Assembly (NCBI GenBank): GCA_017163975.1
Contig: JAFFSR010000299.1
Span: 731,501 to 795,500 of the forward strand
DNA: 64,000 nucleotides
Source of the DNA: Anastatus disparis
Taxonomy: Eukaryota > Arthropoda > Insecta > Hymenoptera > Eupelmidae
Direction of reading: 5' to 3'
Part shown: positions 44,924 through 55,397 of the stretch, one piece after another
Layout of the letters: the number at the start of each line of letters is the position of its first letter
How positions within the stretch are numbered: the first letter of the stretch is position 1
Notes under the pieces: model-generated
Seen by the model: only the letters and a program-made list of their open reading frames with translations
What the model was told of the DNA's origin: nothing
Database searches by the model: none
Made by a program: the position numbers and the translations under genes

Positions 44924-45293
44924 AGAGAGCGCGGTGGCGTAACGGATAGAGCTCTTGCCTTCAACGCGGAGGGCATGGGTTCGAATCCTGGCCAGGTACC
45001 TCTAAACTTTTTTTTCGAAAGAAAATTAGTGTACGTGCCATTTTATATCGCGACTCTCAAAAATCCGATCTCATTGGGTATCGGTTGATTGTTGGTCACC
45101 AAAAGTGGCTGACCATCCATCGGTAGTCAAAGTTTTCGGTATGGTGGGTCTGACAGTCTAGCCTGATGTAATGTGATAAACAGATACCGGGCGGGGACTC
45201 CCTCGACCTCACCATAGAAAAAAGATTAATCATATAGAGGACAATATCCTTTATATATTAATCTTTAAAAAAAAAAAAAAAAAGAAAAAAAAA
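44924..45293 (+). mobile_element. tRNA-derived SINE with poly(A) tail (about 370 bp)
   Basis: The head has an A box (TGGCGTAACGG at 44935) and a perfect B box GGTTCGAATCC (44978-44988), with a tRNA-like spacing. A tRNA-unrelated body of about 270 bp follows, GC-richer than the background, with ACAGATACCGGGCGGGGACT near its end. It ends in a poly(A)-rich tail (45267-45293). The acceptor stem does not pair, as usual for SINEs. It is inserted in the minisatellite; flanking AAAATGTAT words cannot be told from repeat units, so the target duplication is uncertain. Confidence 0.82.
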
Positions 45294-45340
45294 TGTATCA
45301 AAGTGTACAAACGTGTGCAAAATAAAACAGGAAAAGGATA

Positions 45341-45713
45341 CCCTGTTGAAAAAAATCAGGTGATAAATCACCTGATTTATCAGGTGATTTATCATGCCAA
45401 AACATCATGTAACGATTTTTTTGGTTTTTACACGTTTCAAACAATGCTTAGTCGATTCAAAACATTTTTTGAAAATTTTTGACATTTTTGAACTTAGAAA
45501 TTTTTTTGTAAAATTAGTCAAAATTTTTTCTAAGACCAAATTATCTAAAAAATTTTCTAAGTTCAAAATTTTCAAAAATTTTTAAAAACTGTTCTGAATT
45601 GAATAAGTATGGTTTGAAACGTGTAAAAACCAAAAAAATCGTTACATGATGTTTTGGCATGATAAATCACCTGATAAATCAGGTGATTTGTCACCTGATT
45701 TTTTTCACCAGGG
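45341..45713. mobile_element. TA-flanked palindromic MITE (373 bp)
   Basis: CCCTGTTGAAAAAAATCAGG at the left and the complement of CCCTGGTGAAAAAAATCAGG at the right, with TA at 45339-45340 and 45714-45715. The arms pair through TTTTTTTGGTTTTTACACGT to the centre. Neighbouring minisatellite units read AGGAAAAGGTTAATACTCAG without it, which fits a TA target. The TIR itself contains AATCACCTGATTTATCAGGT, a smaller palindrome. Confidence 0.9.
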
Positions 45714-46705
45714 TAATACTCAGAAGTGTATCAAGATGTACCATAGTATATTAAAGTGTGTCAAAGTGTGTAAAAGTGTATCAACGTGTATAAACGTGTG
45801 CAAAATAAAACAGGAAAAGGTTAATACTCAGAAGTGTATCAAGATGTACCATAGTATATTAAAGTGTATCAAAGTGTGTAAAAGTGTATCAAAGTGTACA
45901 AACGTGTGCAAAATAAAACAGGAAAAACAATTTAGGCTAATACTCAGAAGTGTATCAACATGTACCATAGTATATTAAAGTGTGTAAAAGTGTATCAAAG
46001 TGTGTAAAAGTGTATCAAAATGTGTCAAAGTGTATCAAAATGTGTCAAAGTGTATAACATCAAAAAAATTGAGGAAATTTAATTTCAGCTCACTTTTTAA
46101 GAAATGTACCAAAGTGTACCAAAGTGTATCTAAGTGTATCAGAGTGTATCAAAATGGATCGAGAATAAGGTCTGAAAAATCGCTCTTAGATACATTTTCA
46201 TACACTTTGATACATTTTTGTATGCTTCAATACACTTTCATACACTTTTATACATTTTGATACACCGAAAAATTTCCATTCGGGTATATTTTCTTTTTGT
46301 ATCGTGTTCTAATAGAATATTAATACACTGTATTTTCTAATTATAATCATTTTAAAAACGCATCATTCGTTATAGTTTTTATCACTATCATGTTTTATAA
46401 AAAAAGATCTTAATTTTAACGTTACGCTTACATTGTTACATAATCAAAAATTTTTTTAAATATATAATGTTTGCTTAAAATAATTCATAATTTTATTCGA
46501 AAACGCGATTCTAGAAATTAATTTCATAAACTATCAATAAAAAAATTTTTTAAAAAAATTTAAAAAATTGCATAAATAAAAAATTGTTTATTCTTCGATT
46601 TTGGTTTTTGTTGGAATTTGATCCTAAATATGTCTAGAATCATATCCAAAAGGAAAATCCGAGGTGCAAAGACTTCACGGTTAAAATTAATCGAGGACCA
46701 CCGTG

Positions 46706-47032
46706 CTCTCTTGGTATAAAAAGATACAAATCGATTTTACTGCAGTTATAATTTAAAAATCAAGTATATATACATTAGTGTACAAGTAATTCATGTACTT
46801 ACAATTTAATGTAAATGTAACTAAATTATGAAGTACGTATACATAAATTTTAACGTTAAATGCATTGATGTCCATGGTAAAGTGCATTGATTCCTATGTC
46901 AATACACCTTAAAATCACTTTACTGTTCGGAACACACTAACTTTTTGCGAAATTCGTTGAAAACTACATTAAATTTTATTTTTTTTTTAACAGTGTAGGG
47001 TTTAACGAATTTTGGAGCAGTACTATATTGTT
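46706..47032. other. AT-rich spacer, nothing recognised
   Basis: No coding sequence or repeat end is supported between the 4.9-kb element and the LTR-like repeat. Confidence 0.4.
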
Positions 47033-47213
47033 GAAAATATATATACTTGCGACGTTTGCGGCGCATGCACGTGGCGTTTGTATGAATATAAGGAGAGGGA
47101 AATCTTATCTCTAAGCGCTGTTGCTCCAGCTTAGCGTTTTCATTCGTTTTTTGGTTCTACGCACGAGCGCACGCTTTGTAAAAGTAACATTATTGTATCT
47201 TTTTAAATAAATT
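47033..47213 (+). repeat. LTR-like direct repeat, copy 1
   Basis: It matches 48178-48359 at roughly 85%. It contains GACGTTTGCGGCGCATGC, a TATA-like GAATATAAGGAGAGGG, CTACGCACGAGCGCAC and an AATAAA-like end. A TATA box and polyadenylation-type signal in a repeated pair about 1.15 kb apart fits LTRs of a small non-autonomous element, but no primer site is recognised between them. Confidence 0.6.
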
Positions 47214-47429
47214 TTCATTTTATTAATTTTAATTTATGTACACTGATAGAAAGAAAAGTTAACAGTGAAGTCGGCGAGGTAACTATTAATGAATGGAGCA
47301 TTTAAATAGAGAAAAATCGACGAAATTTTTATTCATTAATAGTTAAGAAATGGTGTATTTGCCGCAACTGCTTCATGAAGTTGAAAAAATTTGCTACTAT
47401 GCGTTTAAAGTTAAGAAATAGTTTCTTAA

Positions 47430-47832
47430 GAGCATGACGAAACTGTCCGCCTTCTAATAATATTTCCAATCCTAATTTATGAATAAACGATGCGTTTAAT
47501 CGAGTTTTTTTGCTACAAAGAAAAAATTTGTAAAATGAAACTCTAGTGCGGACAACTCAAGAAATCCACCAAAATATTACACATACAAAGTTATAATAAA
47601 AACTTTCAATGTATCGTATTTTAAGGTTAGGTTTGTCGAGTTTGATATCTAATTTCCAATCCAAGCTCATAAAAAAATAATAAGTCCAAATGATTTTTTA
47701 TTTTAACAAAAATTATTGTATTAGTATAGCTTTAGGGCGGACAAGTCATTATATTTGTTTAATTTATGAATTTAAAAAGACATTGATAAAATAAAAAAAG
47801 CAAAACTCGATTATTGCAGCTCCGACATGCCG
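47430..47832 (+). mobile_element. TTAA element family 2, copy C (403 bp)
   Basis: It lies between TTAA at 47426-47429 and 47833-47836. It is very close to 26077-26479 along its whole length, and sits between the two LTR-like repeats. Confidence 0.92.
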
Positions 47833-48177
47833 TTAAGGACTGATCATATAATTTAAGATTGTTAAATAAATGAAATAATTAATCAATTTAATATATTTTA
47901 TTTTAATCAATCTAGCTAAGGAAGCTGTTATCAAACATCTGTCATCCTCGCGACAGTCCTACAACATCATAAATAGATAATCAGAGTACGATTAAACTTA
48001 GTAAAAATTTTATATTCCATCGAAGAACGATACATATAGATATTCGTCACTATTTTATTTGCGAAAAGGTACGAAATAAAGAAATTTTTAAACCCTTATG
48101 TTTTGAAAAGTTCAATATGTTTCTTACTAAGATTAATGTCATTAGTAAAGTTATGAAAACGTCTAAGTAGTAATTTT

Positions 48178-48359
48178 GCAAATGTATACACTTGTGACGT
48201 TTGCGGCGCATGCGCATGGCGTTTGTGTGAGTATAAAGAGAGGGAAATCTTATCTTTAAGTGCTGTTGCTCCGGCTTAGCGTTTCTATTCGTTTATTTGC
48301 TCTACGCACGAGCGCACACTTTGCAAAAGTAACCTTATTTTATCTTTATAAATAAATTG
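48178..48359 (+). repeat. LTR-like direct repeat, copy 2
   Basis: The partner of 47033-47213, with GAGTATAAAGAGAGGG as TATA region and AAATAAATT near its end. The interior between the copies has no coding sequence apart from the family-2 TTAA insertion. Confidence 0.6.
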
Positions 48360-48679
48360 TCTTTTCAACGTATTCCTTTAATTGTAAAATCTATAACCCA
48401 CAATATATATAATTATACATAAGCAAAAACAATTAGAAAATGCTAGAGATAGATTAATCAATTTTATGGACCAAAGATTTATTTATACTGTTAAAAATCT
48501 TATAAAAATAAAAGACTGTTTATAACTATTTATTATTGCTATCTTAAATCTTAAATCTTGACTTTATAATCCGCCACCTGGAAGTTTATAACGCATGCAA
48601 CTTTCTGATCTTAAATAATTTAACTCTAACTGCACATTAGTGCAAATTCGCCTAAGTGTGTTTATTGATTAACTGCCCC

Positions 48680-49440
48680 ACAAAAATATTCTGTAGAATC
48701 ATTGCAAGGTTTCTGCAGATTTCTATGCAGAACTAATGCAGAGCTTATGCATAAGTTCTGCAAATGTTCTTATAGAAAATCTACAGAAAGTTTGTTAGAA
48801 CTCTGCAAAAACTCTGCATACGCTGTGAAGGATTCCTGTAGGAATTTCTGTTGATGCTCTGCGAATTCTCTGTAAATATCTAGGAGAATTTCGACATGAA
48901 TTTTCTCGTTTTTTGCAGTGTATGTATGAAGAATTTCTGCAAGATATTTTAATGTATTTTACGGAAAAATATATAACAAATTTTGAATACCTTGTGCAAA
49001 ATTTAAATAGTCGATGTGTATAAAAGTTCTGTTGGGTGTCTGCAAAAAATCTACATAACCCCATAGAAAACAAATACGTATCTTTGTTACGTATCTCAGA
49101 TACATAGCATAAATACGTAATCCATACGCAACAGAGCGTTCGAATTTGTTATGTATTATGAGATTCGTATTTGATATTGGTGATACGTAGTTTTAATACG
49201 TATTGCAACGGAGTATACTTAATTAAACTAAGTTTCATGGTAAATAAATGTAACGTTTATGCGTATTTCATGCGAAAAATACGTAATTTTTAATCGCAGT
49301 TTCGGGCTTGAATAAGTGTTGCCAGTATAAATACGTTAATTTTAGTACAAGATATGTATCTATGAGACAGATTTCATAGCGAAAAATTACATAATTTAAG
49401 GCCATAAACATGTCAAAAATATGCATTAAATGCAAAAGAT
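48680..49440. repeat. Two degenerate word repeats (TTCTGCAG and ATACGTA)
   Basis: 48680-49050 is full of TTCTGCA/TGCAGA words at irregular spacing. 49080-49440 is full of ATACGTA and TACGTAT words. Both are non-coding; an open frame on the minus strand at 48795-49073 follows the first repeat and is not a gene. Confidence 0.6.
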
Positions 49441-49619
49441 ACGTACACTGAAAAAAAATTTAGTGATTTTAATAAAAATTTATTTGATTCAACTAAATGG
49501 TTTGTTCCAATACTCCCTAACAAATATTTATTTGAACCAAACCACAATATTTAGTTGAATTCAATAAATATTTGATTACTTTAAATAAAATTTTAAACAA
49601 TTAAATATTGCATTGAAAT

Positions 49620-50160
49620 CAATTTTTCACACTCTCAAAACAAGCAAATATTTATTTAAACCAAATAAATATTTGATCAATTCAACTTGATAATTTGTTT
49701 GAATCAACTAAATATTGATTTGAACGAACTAAATATTTTATTAAATTGCAAATCCCATTCTTTTAAAACAAGCAAATATTTATTCAAATCAAATAAATAT
49801 TTAATCAATTCAACTTGATAATTTGTTTGTATCAACTGCATGTTGATTTGAACGACCTAAATATTTCATTAGATGGCAAATCCCATTCTTTTAGAATAAG
49901 CAAATATTTATTTAAACCAAATAAATATTCAGTTAATTTAACTTGATAATTTATTTAAATCAACTAAATATTTATTTAAACGAATTAAATATTTACTCAA
50001 ATGGCAAATCCTATTATTTAAATCAAGCAAATATTTATTTGAATCGAATAAATTTTTAGTCAATTTAGCTTGATAATTTGTTTAAATCAACTGAATATTT
50101 ATTTCAAAAAACTAAATATTTCATTAAATTGCAGAGCCAATCCTCTTTAAGCAAACAAAT
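49620..50160 (+). repeat. About 122-bp tandem repeat (4-5 units)
   Basis: AAGCAAATATTTATT...AAATAAATATTTGATCAATT ... AACTTGATAATTTGTTT units end in GCAAATCCCATTCTTTTA and recur at about 49635, 49755, 49877, 50010 and 50135. They form part of the giant element. Confidence 0.75.
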
Positions 50161-50354
50161 ATTCATTTGAATTTAAAGAATGTTGTATTGATTCAAAGCA
50201 CAAAATTTGAAAATTGAGCTTTGTAGATCGAAATAAATGTTTGTTTGGATGGATAAATTATTTGGTTATAACAAATAAATTGTGTAGTTTTATCAATAAA
50301 ACATTTGATTCTACCAATAAAATATTTCTTTAAATTAACAAAATGTTTGGTTAA

Positions 50355-50559
50355 GGCGACTACGGAAGTTCGGTTCGATTTCATTTTGTAGTTTACAAAT
50401 TACTCTTTCAGTTTCTAAAATTTTTTGAATTTTTTAATATTCCACCATTTATTATAATCCGTAGAATGGTGAACAATTAAAAAATCTGAAAAATTTTACA
50501 TATTGAAAGAGTAATTTGTAAACTCAAAAATAAAACCTAACCTAAAATCCGAAGTCGCC
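50355..50559. mobile_element. TTAA palindromic element family 4, copy B (205 bp)
   Basis: It lies between TTAA at 50351-50354 and 50560-50563 and is nearly identical to 7848-8052, including TAAAACCTAACCTAAAATCC near the right end. It is inserted in the giant element. Confidence 0.9.
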
Positions 50560-50658
50560 TTAATTCAAATAAACTATTTGGTTTTATCAATAAAAGATTT
50601 CTTGAAAATAAAAAAAATATTTAATCGATTGACATATTAAGACTTCTGATATATGTAT

Positions 50659-51709
50659 TGTAACGTTTTTATTTCCCGCGGGTGGGAAATATTACGTCTT
50701 TACCTCCTGTTGCCAGACGCTTCAGTGAGTGACCAGGGTTCGAGGCAAGAGATCGGTTAGGACGGACGGTGGAAAGATAAAGGATAGTAAACGGGTTGAC
50801 ACGTTTGTTTATGCTAGGGAGTACCAGAGCTTTATTGTACTCTAAACTCATATCTTACAACGACGTATAACAATAATGATGTAAAGTAATAAACTAACCT
50901 AAATTATATAAATCAAAATAACTAACCTAATATATGTACACGAGATACAAAGAAATAAAGAATGAATTTAATATAAGCCTCTTGACGGCTTATGCGCCTC
51001 TTGTCGGCGACGGAAATAAATGAAATCAAAAATAATTTGAAATAAACTTTAACTTTAATAATAAGTCATATAAGACTAACGGCGTTAACGGCCTGGGCGG
51101 TTTTAATGAACAGACAAAGTTATAATAATTATAATACTAAACAAACTATTCTAATAATGGTGGGTGGACGACACCCTTAATGTGGTATCGCGGGATACGG
51201 CTGAAGGCCTATGATTCTCTAATGCGCGACCAGATGCACATGGATAGAGTAATCCTGGCTTGCCTTTTTCCGGCGGCGGCAATGGGTGGGAAACACCCTT
51301 AATACTAACTTAACATTACGGTCATAACAGGTGGAAAGACACCTTGAAGTTACTACGAACTAATCTTTGATAAAATGTCTTATATACGGGTCAGCGCGGC
51401 GGCTCGGCGGTATATAACGGTTCGGTGTGAATCAGCCTTAATATCAAATATTAATTAATAATGAATTAATGAAAATTACTATTTACGAAAAACGGCCGGT
51501 ACGGCGGCTCGGTGTTGAGGGAGAGAGGGAGAGCATAGTACCCAATGCCTCGACTCTTTGCTGAGCCTTAGCTCTTATATCTCCACGAGCTTGTTGTTCC
51601 TCTTGCGGGAGCAGCAAAAACTGACGGCACCTGGCGGTTGAGCCTGTTACTATCGTGCCTCGCGGGAGATTTGAATATCCTGTCTGCACGATTATGAATA
51701 ATCGTTGTA
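50659..51709. mobile_element. Candidate solo LTR, about 1.05 kb
   Basis: TGTAACG at the left and CGTTGTA at the right are near-complementary tips, flanked by GTAT (50655-50658 and 51710-51713). The sequence is GC-richer than its surroundings, with ATTTCCCGCGGGTGGGAAAT at the left. On the minus strand it has a TATA-like GGAGATATAAGAGC. No protein domain is seen. TG-start ends plus a 4-bp duplication fit an LTR left by recombination; the parent element is not in the window. The short open frame at 51483-51689 shows no recognisable domain. Confidence 0.55.

Positions 51710-51710
<1 letters not shown>

Positions 51711-51754
<44 letters not shown>
51711..51754. repeat. (TA)n microsatellite
   Basis: An uninterrupted TA run of more than 40 bases directly adjoining the right flank of the candidate solo LTR. 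Confidence 0.95.
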
Positions 51755-51758
<4 letters not shown>

Positions 51759-51928
51759 TTAATATTTTTTTTTAATTTCATTCAAACAAATAATATACTT
51801 TAATTCAATAAATATTTATTTAAGCTCATTTTGTTCTATCAAACAAATGAAATAATTAATGACAACTAAACGATTTATTTTATTTATATATATGATAGCT
51901 AATAATTATACAAAGGTTTCGACATTAA

Positions 51929-52309
51929 GAAGGGGCCGAACTATCTGTCTTTGTCTAATAGCGTTTTTCATCATTTATGTAAACACTATCCGGTATAACA
52001 AGAAAAAAATAGCAGCCCCCGCTAGATATTAGTATAATAAGTAAATTTTGTAATAACAAACAAATTTTTTTACTGCATAGTTTTTGAATAATTAGAGACC
52101 TACCAAAAAAAGATAGGTTATATTCTAGGTGGCTAGTAGGTCTCTAATTAGTCAAAAACTATGCGGTAAAAAATTTGATTGTTATTACAAAATTTACTAA
52201 TTATACTAATATCTAGCGGGGGCTGCTATTTTTTTCTTGTTATAAAGGATAGTGTTTATATAAATAATGAAAAACGCTATTAGACAGAGACAGATAGTTC
52301 GGCCCCTTC
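51929..52309. mobile_element. TTAA palindromic element family 5 (381 bp)
   Basis: It lies between TTAA at 51925-51928 and 52310-52313. The ends are GAAGGGGCCGAACTATCTGT and its complement. Arms of about 165 bp pair through AGCAGCCCCCGCTAGATATT, TGTAATAACAA and GAGACCTACC around a short loop near 52110-52130. It is the only copy of this family in the window, inserted in the giant element. Confidence 0.92.
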
Positions 52310-53219
52310 TTAATACGCTTTATAAAGTTTATCGCACATAATACATTCAACATAAATATCGCACGCATTATAATTTTATTATTATCTTCAATTCTGATTT
52401 TCCTTATATATCAAACTGGAAGCCCTCGAACCACTTGCGAGATTCAGTAAAGAGGAAAATTAACGACGCCAGCAAGCAGTAACATTGTCAAATCATCGTA
52501 CTGATTTGAATTAGTTATTTTACATAAATAAATTATTTGAATTAAATAAATTTTTTTTTGCTATCCTATTAAACTTAGAAATTCCAAGTTCGATCCCAAC
52601 ATGGCAATTTTTTTTTTTTTAAATTTTATTCATAATTAATCTAAAAATAACTATTTGTATTTTTTATTAATTGATGGAATAATTTTTAATTTTTTTTATA
52701 TCTTGTATTAATAAAAAATAGTTATTTTTAAAATTACATAAAAAAATTAAAATCTTTTAGCAAAATTAATTAATACAAATAGATTATATGATTCAAATAA
52801 CTAATTTAATATTTGTACTTCAGATGCTATCAAATGATAATGTATTTAAAAAATATTTAAATAATGTTTTAAATTAAAAAAAAATCCAAAAAAGTTTGAT
52901 TCGATAAATCATTTATTCAAAATATAAAGATATTTTGTTAAATTCAATAAAGTATTTTTTGATTTTAGATAAATAATTATTTGATTTTAAGCATTTTATC
53001 ACTCATAATTAATTTAGTCAACGAAAATAGATATTTTTAATTTGGATAAATAAGCCTTTTAATCTGACTAACTATTTATTTACATGTAAATAACTTTAAA
53101 AAATGAAGTTATTGGTTGTAGATAAAAAATTTTGTTGACAAAACAAATCTTATTATTTAGATCAAATAAATATTATTTAAAGTGAATAAATGAGAATTTA
53201 AGTGAAAGATTCTTTTTTT

Positions 53220-54960
53220 TTCATTCAAATCATCAATTTATTTCATTCAAACAAATGATTTAGTTTTCAATAAATATTTATTTGAATTCATTTTGTTCTT
53301 TCGAACAACCGAAATGATTGATTTCAAATAAACTGTTTATTTGTTTCAATTAATGATTCTGCATTATCCAACTAAATGTTGATTAATTTAAATAAATGCT
53401 AATTGAAATAGACGTGTTTTTAATTCAAAACCAAATTATTTCTTTAAAAAAAATAATTTAAAATAAATATTTATTTCAAATCATTTTGTTCTTTTAATAA
53501 AACGGAATAATTAATTTAAAATAAACTGTTTATTTGATTTAAATAATGATTCTGCATTATCCAACTAAATGTTGGTTAATTCAAATTCATGTTAATTCAA
53601 ATAAACGTGTTTTTAATTTAAAACCAATTTATTTTAATCGAACAAATAATTCAGTATAATTCCATATATATTTATTCAAAATCATTTTGTTCTCTAGAAA
53701 AAAAAAAATATTTGATTTCAAATGAACCGTTTATTTGATTTAATTAATGAGTCTGCATTATCCAACCAAATGATAGAATTCAAATAAATGCTAATTCAAA
53801 TAAACGTGTTTTTAATTCAAATCTAATTTATTTCATTCAAACAAATAATTTAGTTTAATTCAATATAGATTCATTCAAATTTATTTTGTTCTATCAAACA
53901 AATGAAATATTTGATTTGAAATAAACCGTTTATTTGATTTAAATAATGATTCTGTTTTATTCAACTAAATTTTGGTTATTTCAAATAAATGCTAATTCGA
54001 ATAACGTGTTTTTAATTCAAAACTAATTTCTTTCATTCAAACAAATAATTTAGTTTAACGGCATGTCGGAGCTGCAGCAATCGAGTTTTGCTTTTTTTTA
54101 TTTTATCAATATCTTTTTAAATTCTTAAATTGAACAAATAGAATGACTTGTCCGCACTAAAGCTATATTAATACAATAATTTTTGTTGAAATAAAAAATC
54201 ATTTGGCCTCGTTATTTTTTTATGAGCTTGGATTGGAAATTAGACATCAAACTTGACAAACCTAACCTTAAAATACGATATATTGAAAGTTTTTATTATA
54301 ACTTTGTATATATAATATTTTGGTGGATTTCTTGAGTTGTCCGCACTAGAGTTTAATCTTACAAATTTTTTCTTTGTAGCAAAACTACTCGATTAAACGC
54401 ATCGTTTATTCATAAGTTAGGATTGGAAACATTATAAGAAGGCGGACAGCTTCGTCATGTTCTTAATTCAATATATATTAATTCATAATCATTTTGTTCT
54501 ATCAAACAAATTGAATATTTGATTTCAAATAAACCGTTAATTTGAATTAAATAATGATTCTGCCTTATCCAACTAAATGTTGGTTATTTCAAATAAAAGC
54601 TAATTCAAATGAACGTGTTTTTAATTTAAGATCAATATATTTCAAACAAACAAATAATTGAGTATAATTAGATATGTATTTATTCAAAATCATTTGGTTC
54701 TCTCAAAAAAATAAAATATTTGATTTTAAATAAACCATTTATTTGATTTAAATGATAATTCTGTTTTATACAACTGAATTTTGGTTATTTCTAATAAATG
54801 CTAATACAAATAAACATATTTTCAATTCAAAACTTATTTATTTCATTCAAACGAATAATTTAGTTTAATTAAATATATATTTATATTTTATATGAAAGCT
54901 AATTCGAATAAACGTGTTTTTAATTTAAAACCAATTTATTCTAATCAAACAAATAATTTA
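53220..54960 (+). repeat. About 190-205-bp tandem repeat (seven or more units)
   Basis: AATGATTCTGCATTATCCAA recurs at about 53357, 53549, 53751, 53949, 54544 (after a 404-bp insertion) and 54747. Units also share AAACGTGTTTTTAATTCAA and ATTTTGTTCTATCAAACAAA. It forms the right part of the visible giant element and is cut by the Gypsy LTR in mid-unit (after AATTCAATAT). Confidence 0.82.
54059..54462 (-). mobile_element. TTAA element family 2, copy D (inverted, 404 bp)
   Basis: It lies between TTAA at 54055-54058 and 54463-54466. It is the reverse complement of 26077-26479 with few changes. It is inserted in a 200-bp tandem unit; other units show the target uninterrupted (TAGTTTAATTCAATAT). 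Confidence 0.92.
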
Positions 54961-54974
54961 ATATAATTCAATAT

Positions 54975-55385
54975 CAAGGGGCGCGGCAGCGCCCCCGATG
55001 GCAAGTAGGCGAAGCAATCAGGCGCTCCAAGCCTTTATATACGTTAAGTTTTCGTGTTTAACCTCGTGTAGGGGTCTACACGCTAAGCGCCTTAGTGCGC
55101 ATGTCAGGAATTGTTGTAGAGGGTTTTCGGGCCTCGTTGCGAGACGCGTCAGCGTCGTTAGTCAGTCGTGCTAGAGCCTCAGCACTGTTAACCAAATAAA
55201 GATTTATAGCCGGTAGTCCCGGCGTAATATTGTACTGTAACTAATCTTGGTTTTTCTCTTCTTCCTAGATTCCTTCCGTTCCTTTACACGCGTGCTTCCA
55301 TAGACGGGCACATGGTTCTCTTACATAACAATTAAGTACATAATCACACTTCCATATAATCAAGCTCTTGTACAAACGTCTATAT
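54975..55385 (+). mobile_element. 5' LTR of Gypsy-type retrotransposon
   Basis: A GC-richer block beginning about 54975 in the middle of an AT-rich tandem unit. It contains a GGGGCGC...GCGCCCC hairpin, a TATA-like TTTATATA (55034-55041), a GTGTAGGGGTCTACAC palindrome and AATAAA (55195-55200). It ends just before the primer site at 55386. The left edge is uncertain by a few bases. No second LTR copy is found to position 64000. Confidence 0.75.
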
Positions 55386-55397
55386 TGGTGACCCCGA
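55386..55397 (+). promoter_or_regulatory. Primer-binding site of Gypsy element
   Basis: TGGTGACCCCGA follows the LTR directly. This primer site is typical of insect Gypsy-type elements of the K02A2.6-like group. It fixes the LTR's 3' edge. Confidence 0.85.

Larger units (their letters stand above)
44761..46270 (+). repeat. Minisatellite block 2, opposite orientation, about 100-bp higher-order unit
   Basis: AAAGTGTATCAAAGTGTGTA words predominate. A longer unit (AATACTCAGAAGTGTATCAA ... AAATAAAACAGGAAAA) recurs at about 45296-45336 (partial), 45714-45815, 45820-45926 and 45940. Two insertions (SINE 44924-45293, TA palindrome 45341-45713) lie inside. Near 46180 the orientation returns to ACACTTTGAT. 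Confidence 0.88.
41810..46705. mobile_element. 4.9-kb DNA transposon with about 200-bp terminal inverted repeats
   Basis: Left TIR 41810-42014 and right TIR 46505-46705 are complementary with few mismatches, strongest over the outer 130 bases. The tips read CACGGTGGTCCTCGATTAAT. The inner content is a decayed zinc-finger gene (42712-43434), a family-1 relative, a huge ACACTTTGAT minisatellite, a SINE and a TA palindrome. No convincing target duplication (left flank CTTCTTA, right flank CTCTCTT). Superfamily not assigned; CAC-starting ends occur in CMC and Transib groups, among others. Confidence 0.75.
49446..54974. mobile_element. Second AT-rich giant element, left end present, interrupted
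   Basis: It starts TACACTGAAAAAAAATTTAG, matching the TIR of 17517-22991, and is built of the same AAATATTTATTTGAATCAA modules. It has the same GC-richer island (52315-52515). The right TIR is not found before the Gypsy LTR at about 54975, and the Gypsy element runs to the window end, so the right part is probably beyond it. Insertions within: 50355-50559, 50659-51709, 51929-52309 and 54059-54462. Non-coding. Confidence 0.6.

Noticed and set aside
44927..45000. Functional tRNA gene
   Set aside because: Good A and B boxes, but no acceptor pairing, and it is followed by a SINE body and poly(A) tail.
43705..46260. Cys-rich repeat proteins encoded by the decamer minisatellite
   Set aside because: Frames are by-products of a 10-mer repeat, open on both strands in different blocks, with no start context or domain.
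50520..50545. Telomere-type CCTAA repeats
   Set aside because: Only one or two units (AACCTAACCTAA) inside a dispersed TTAA element; not an array.
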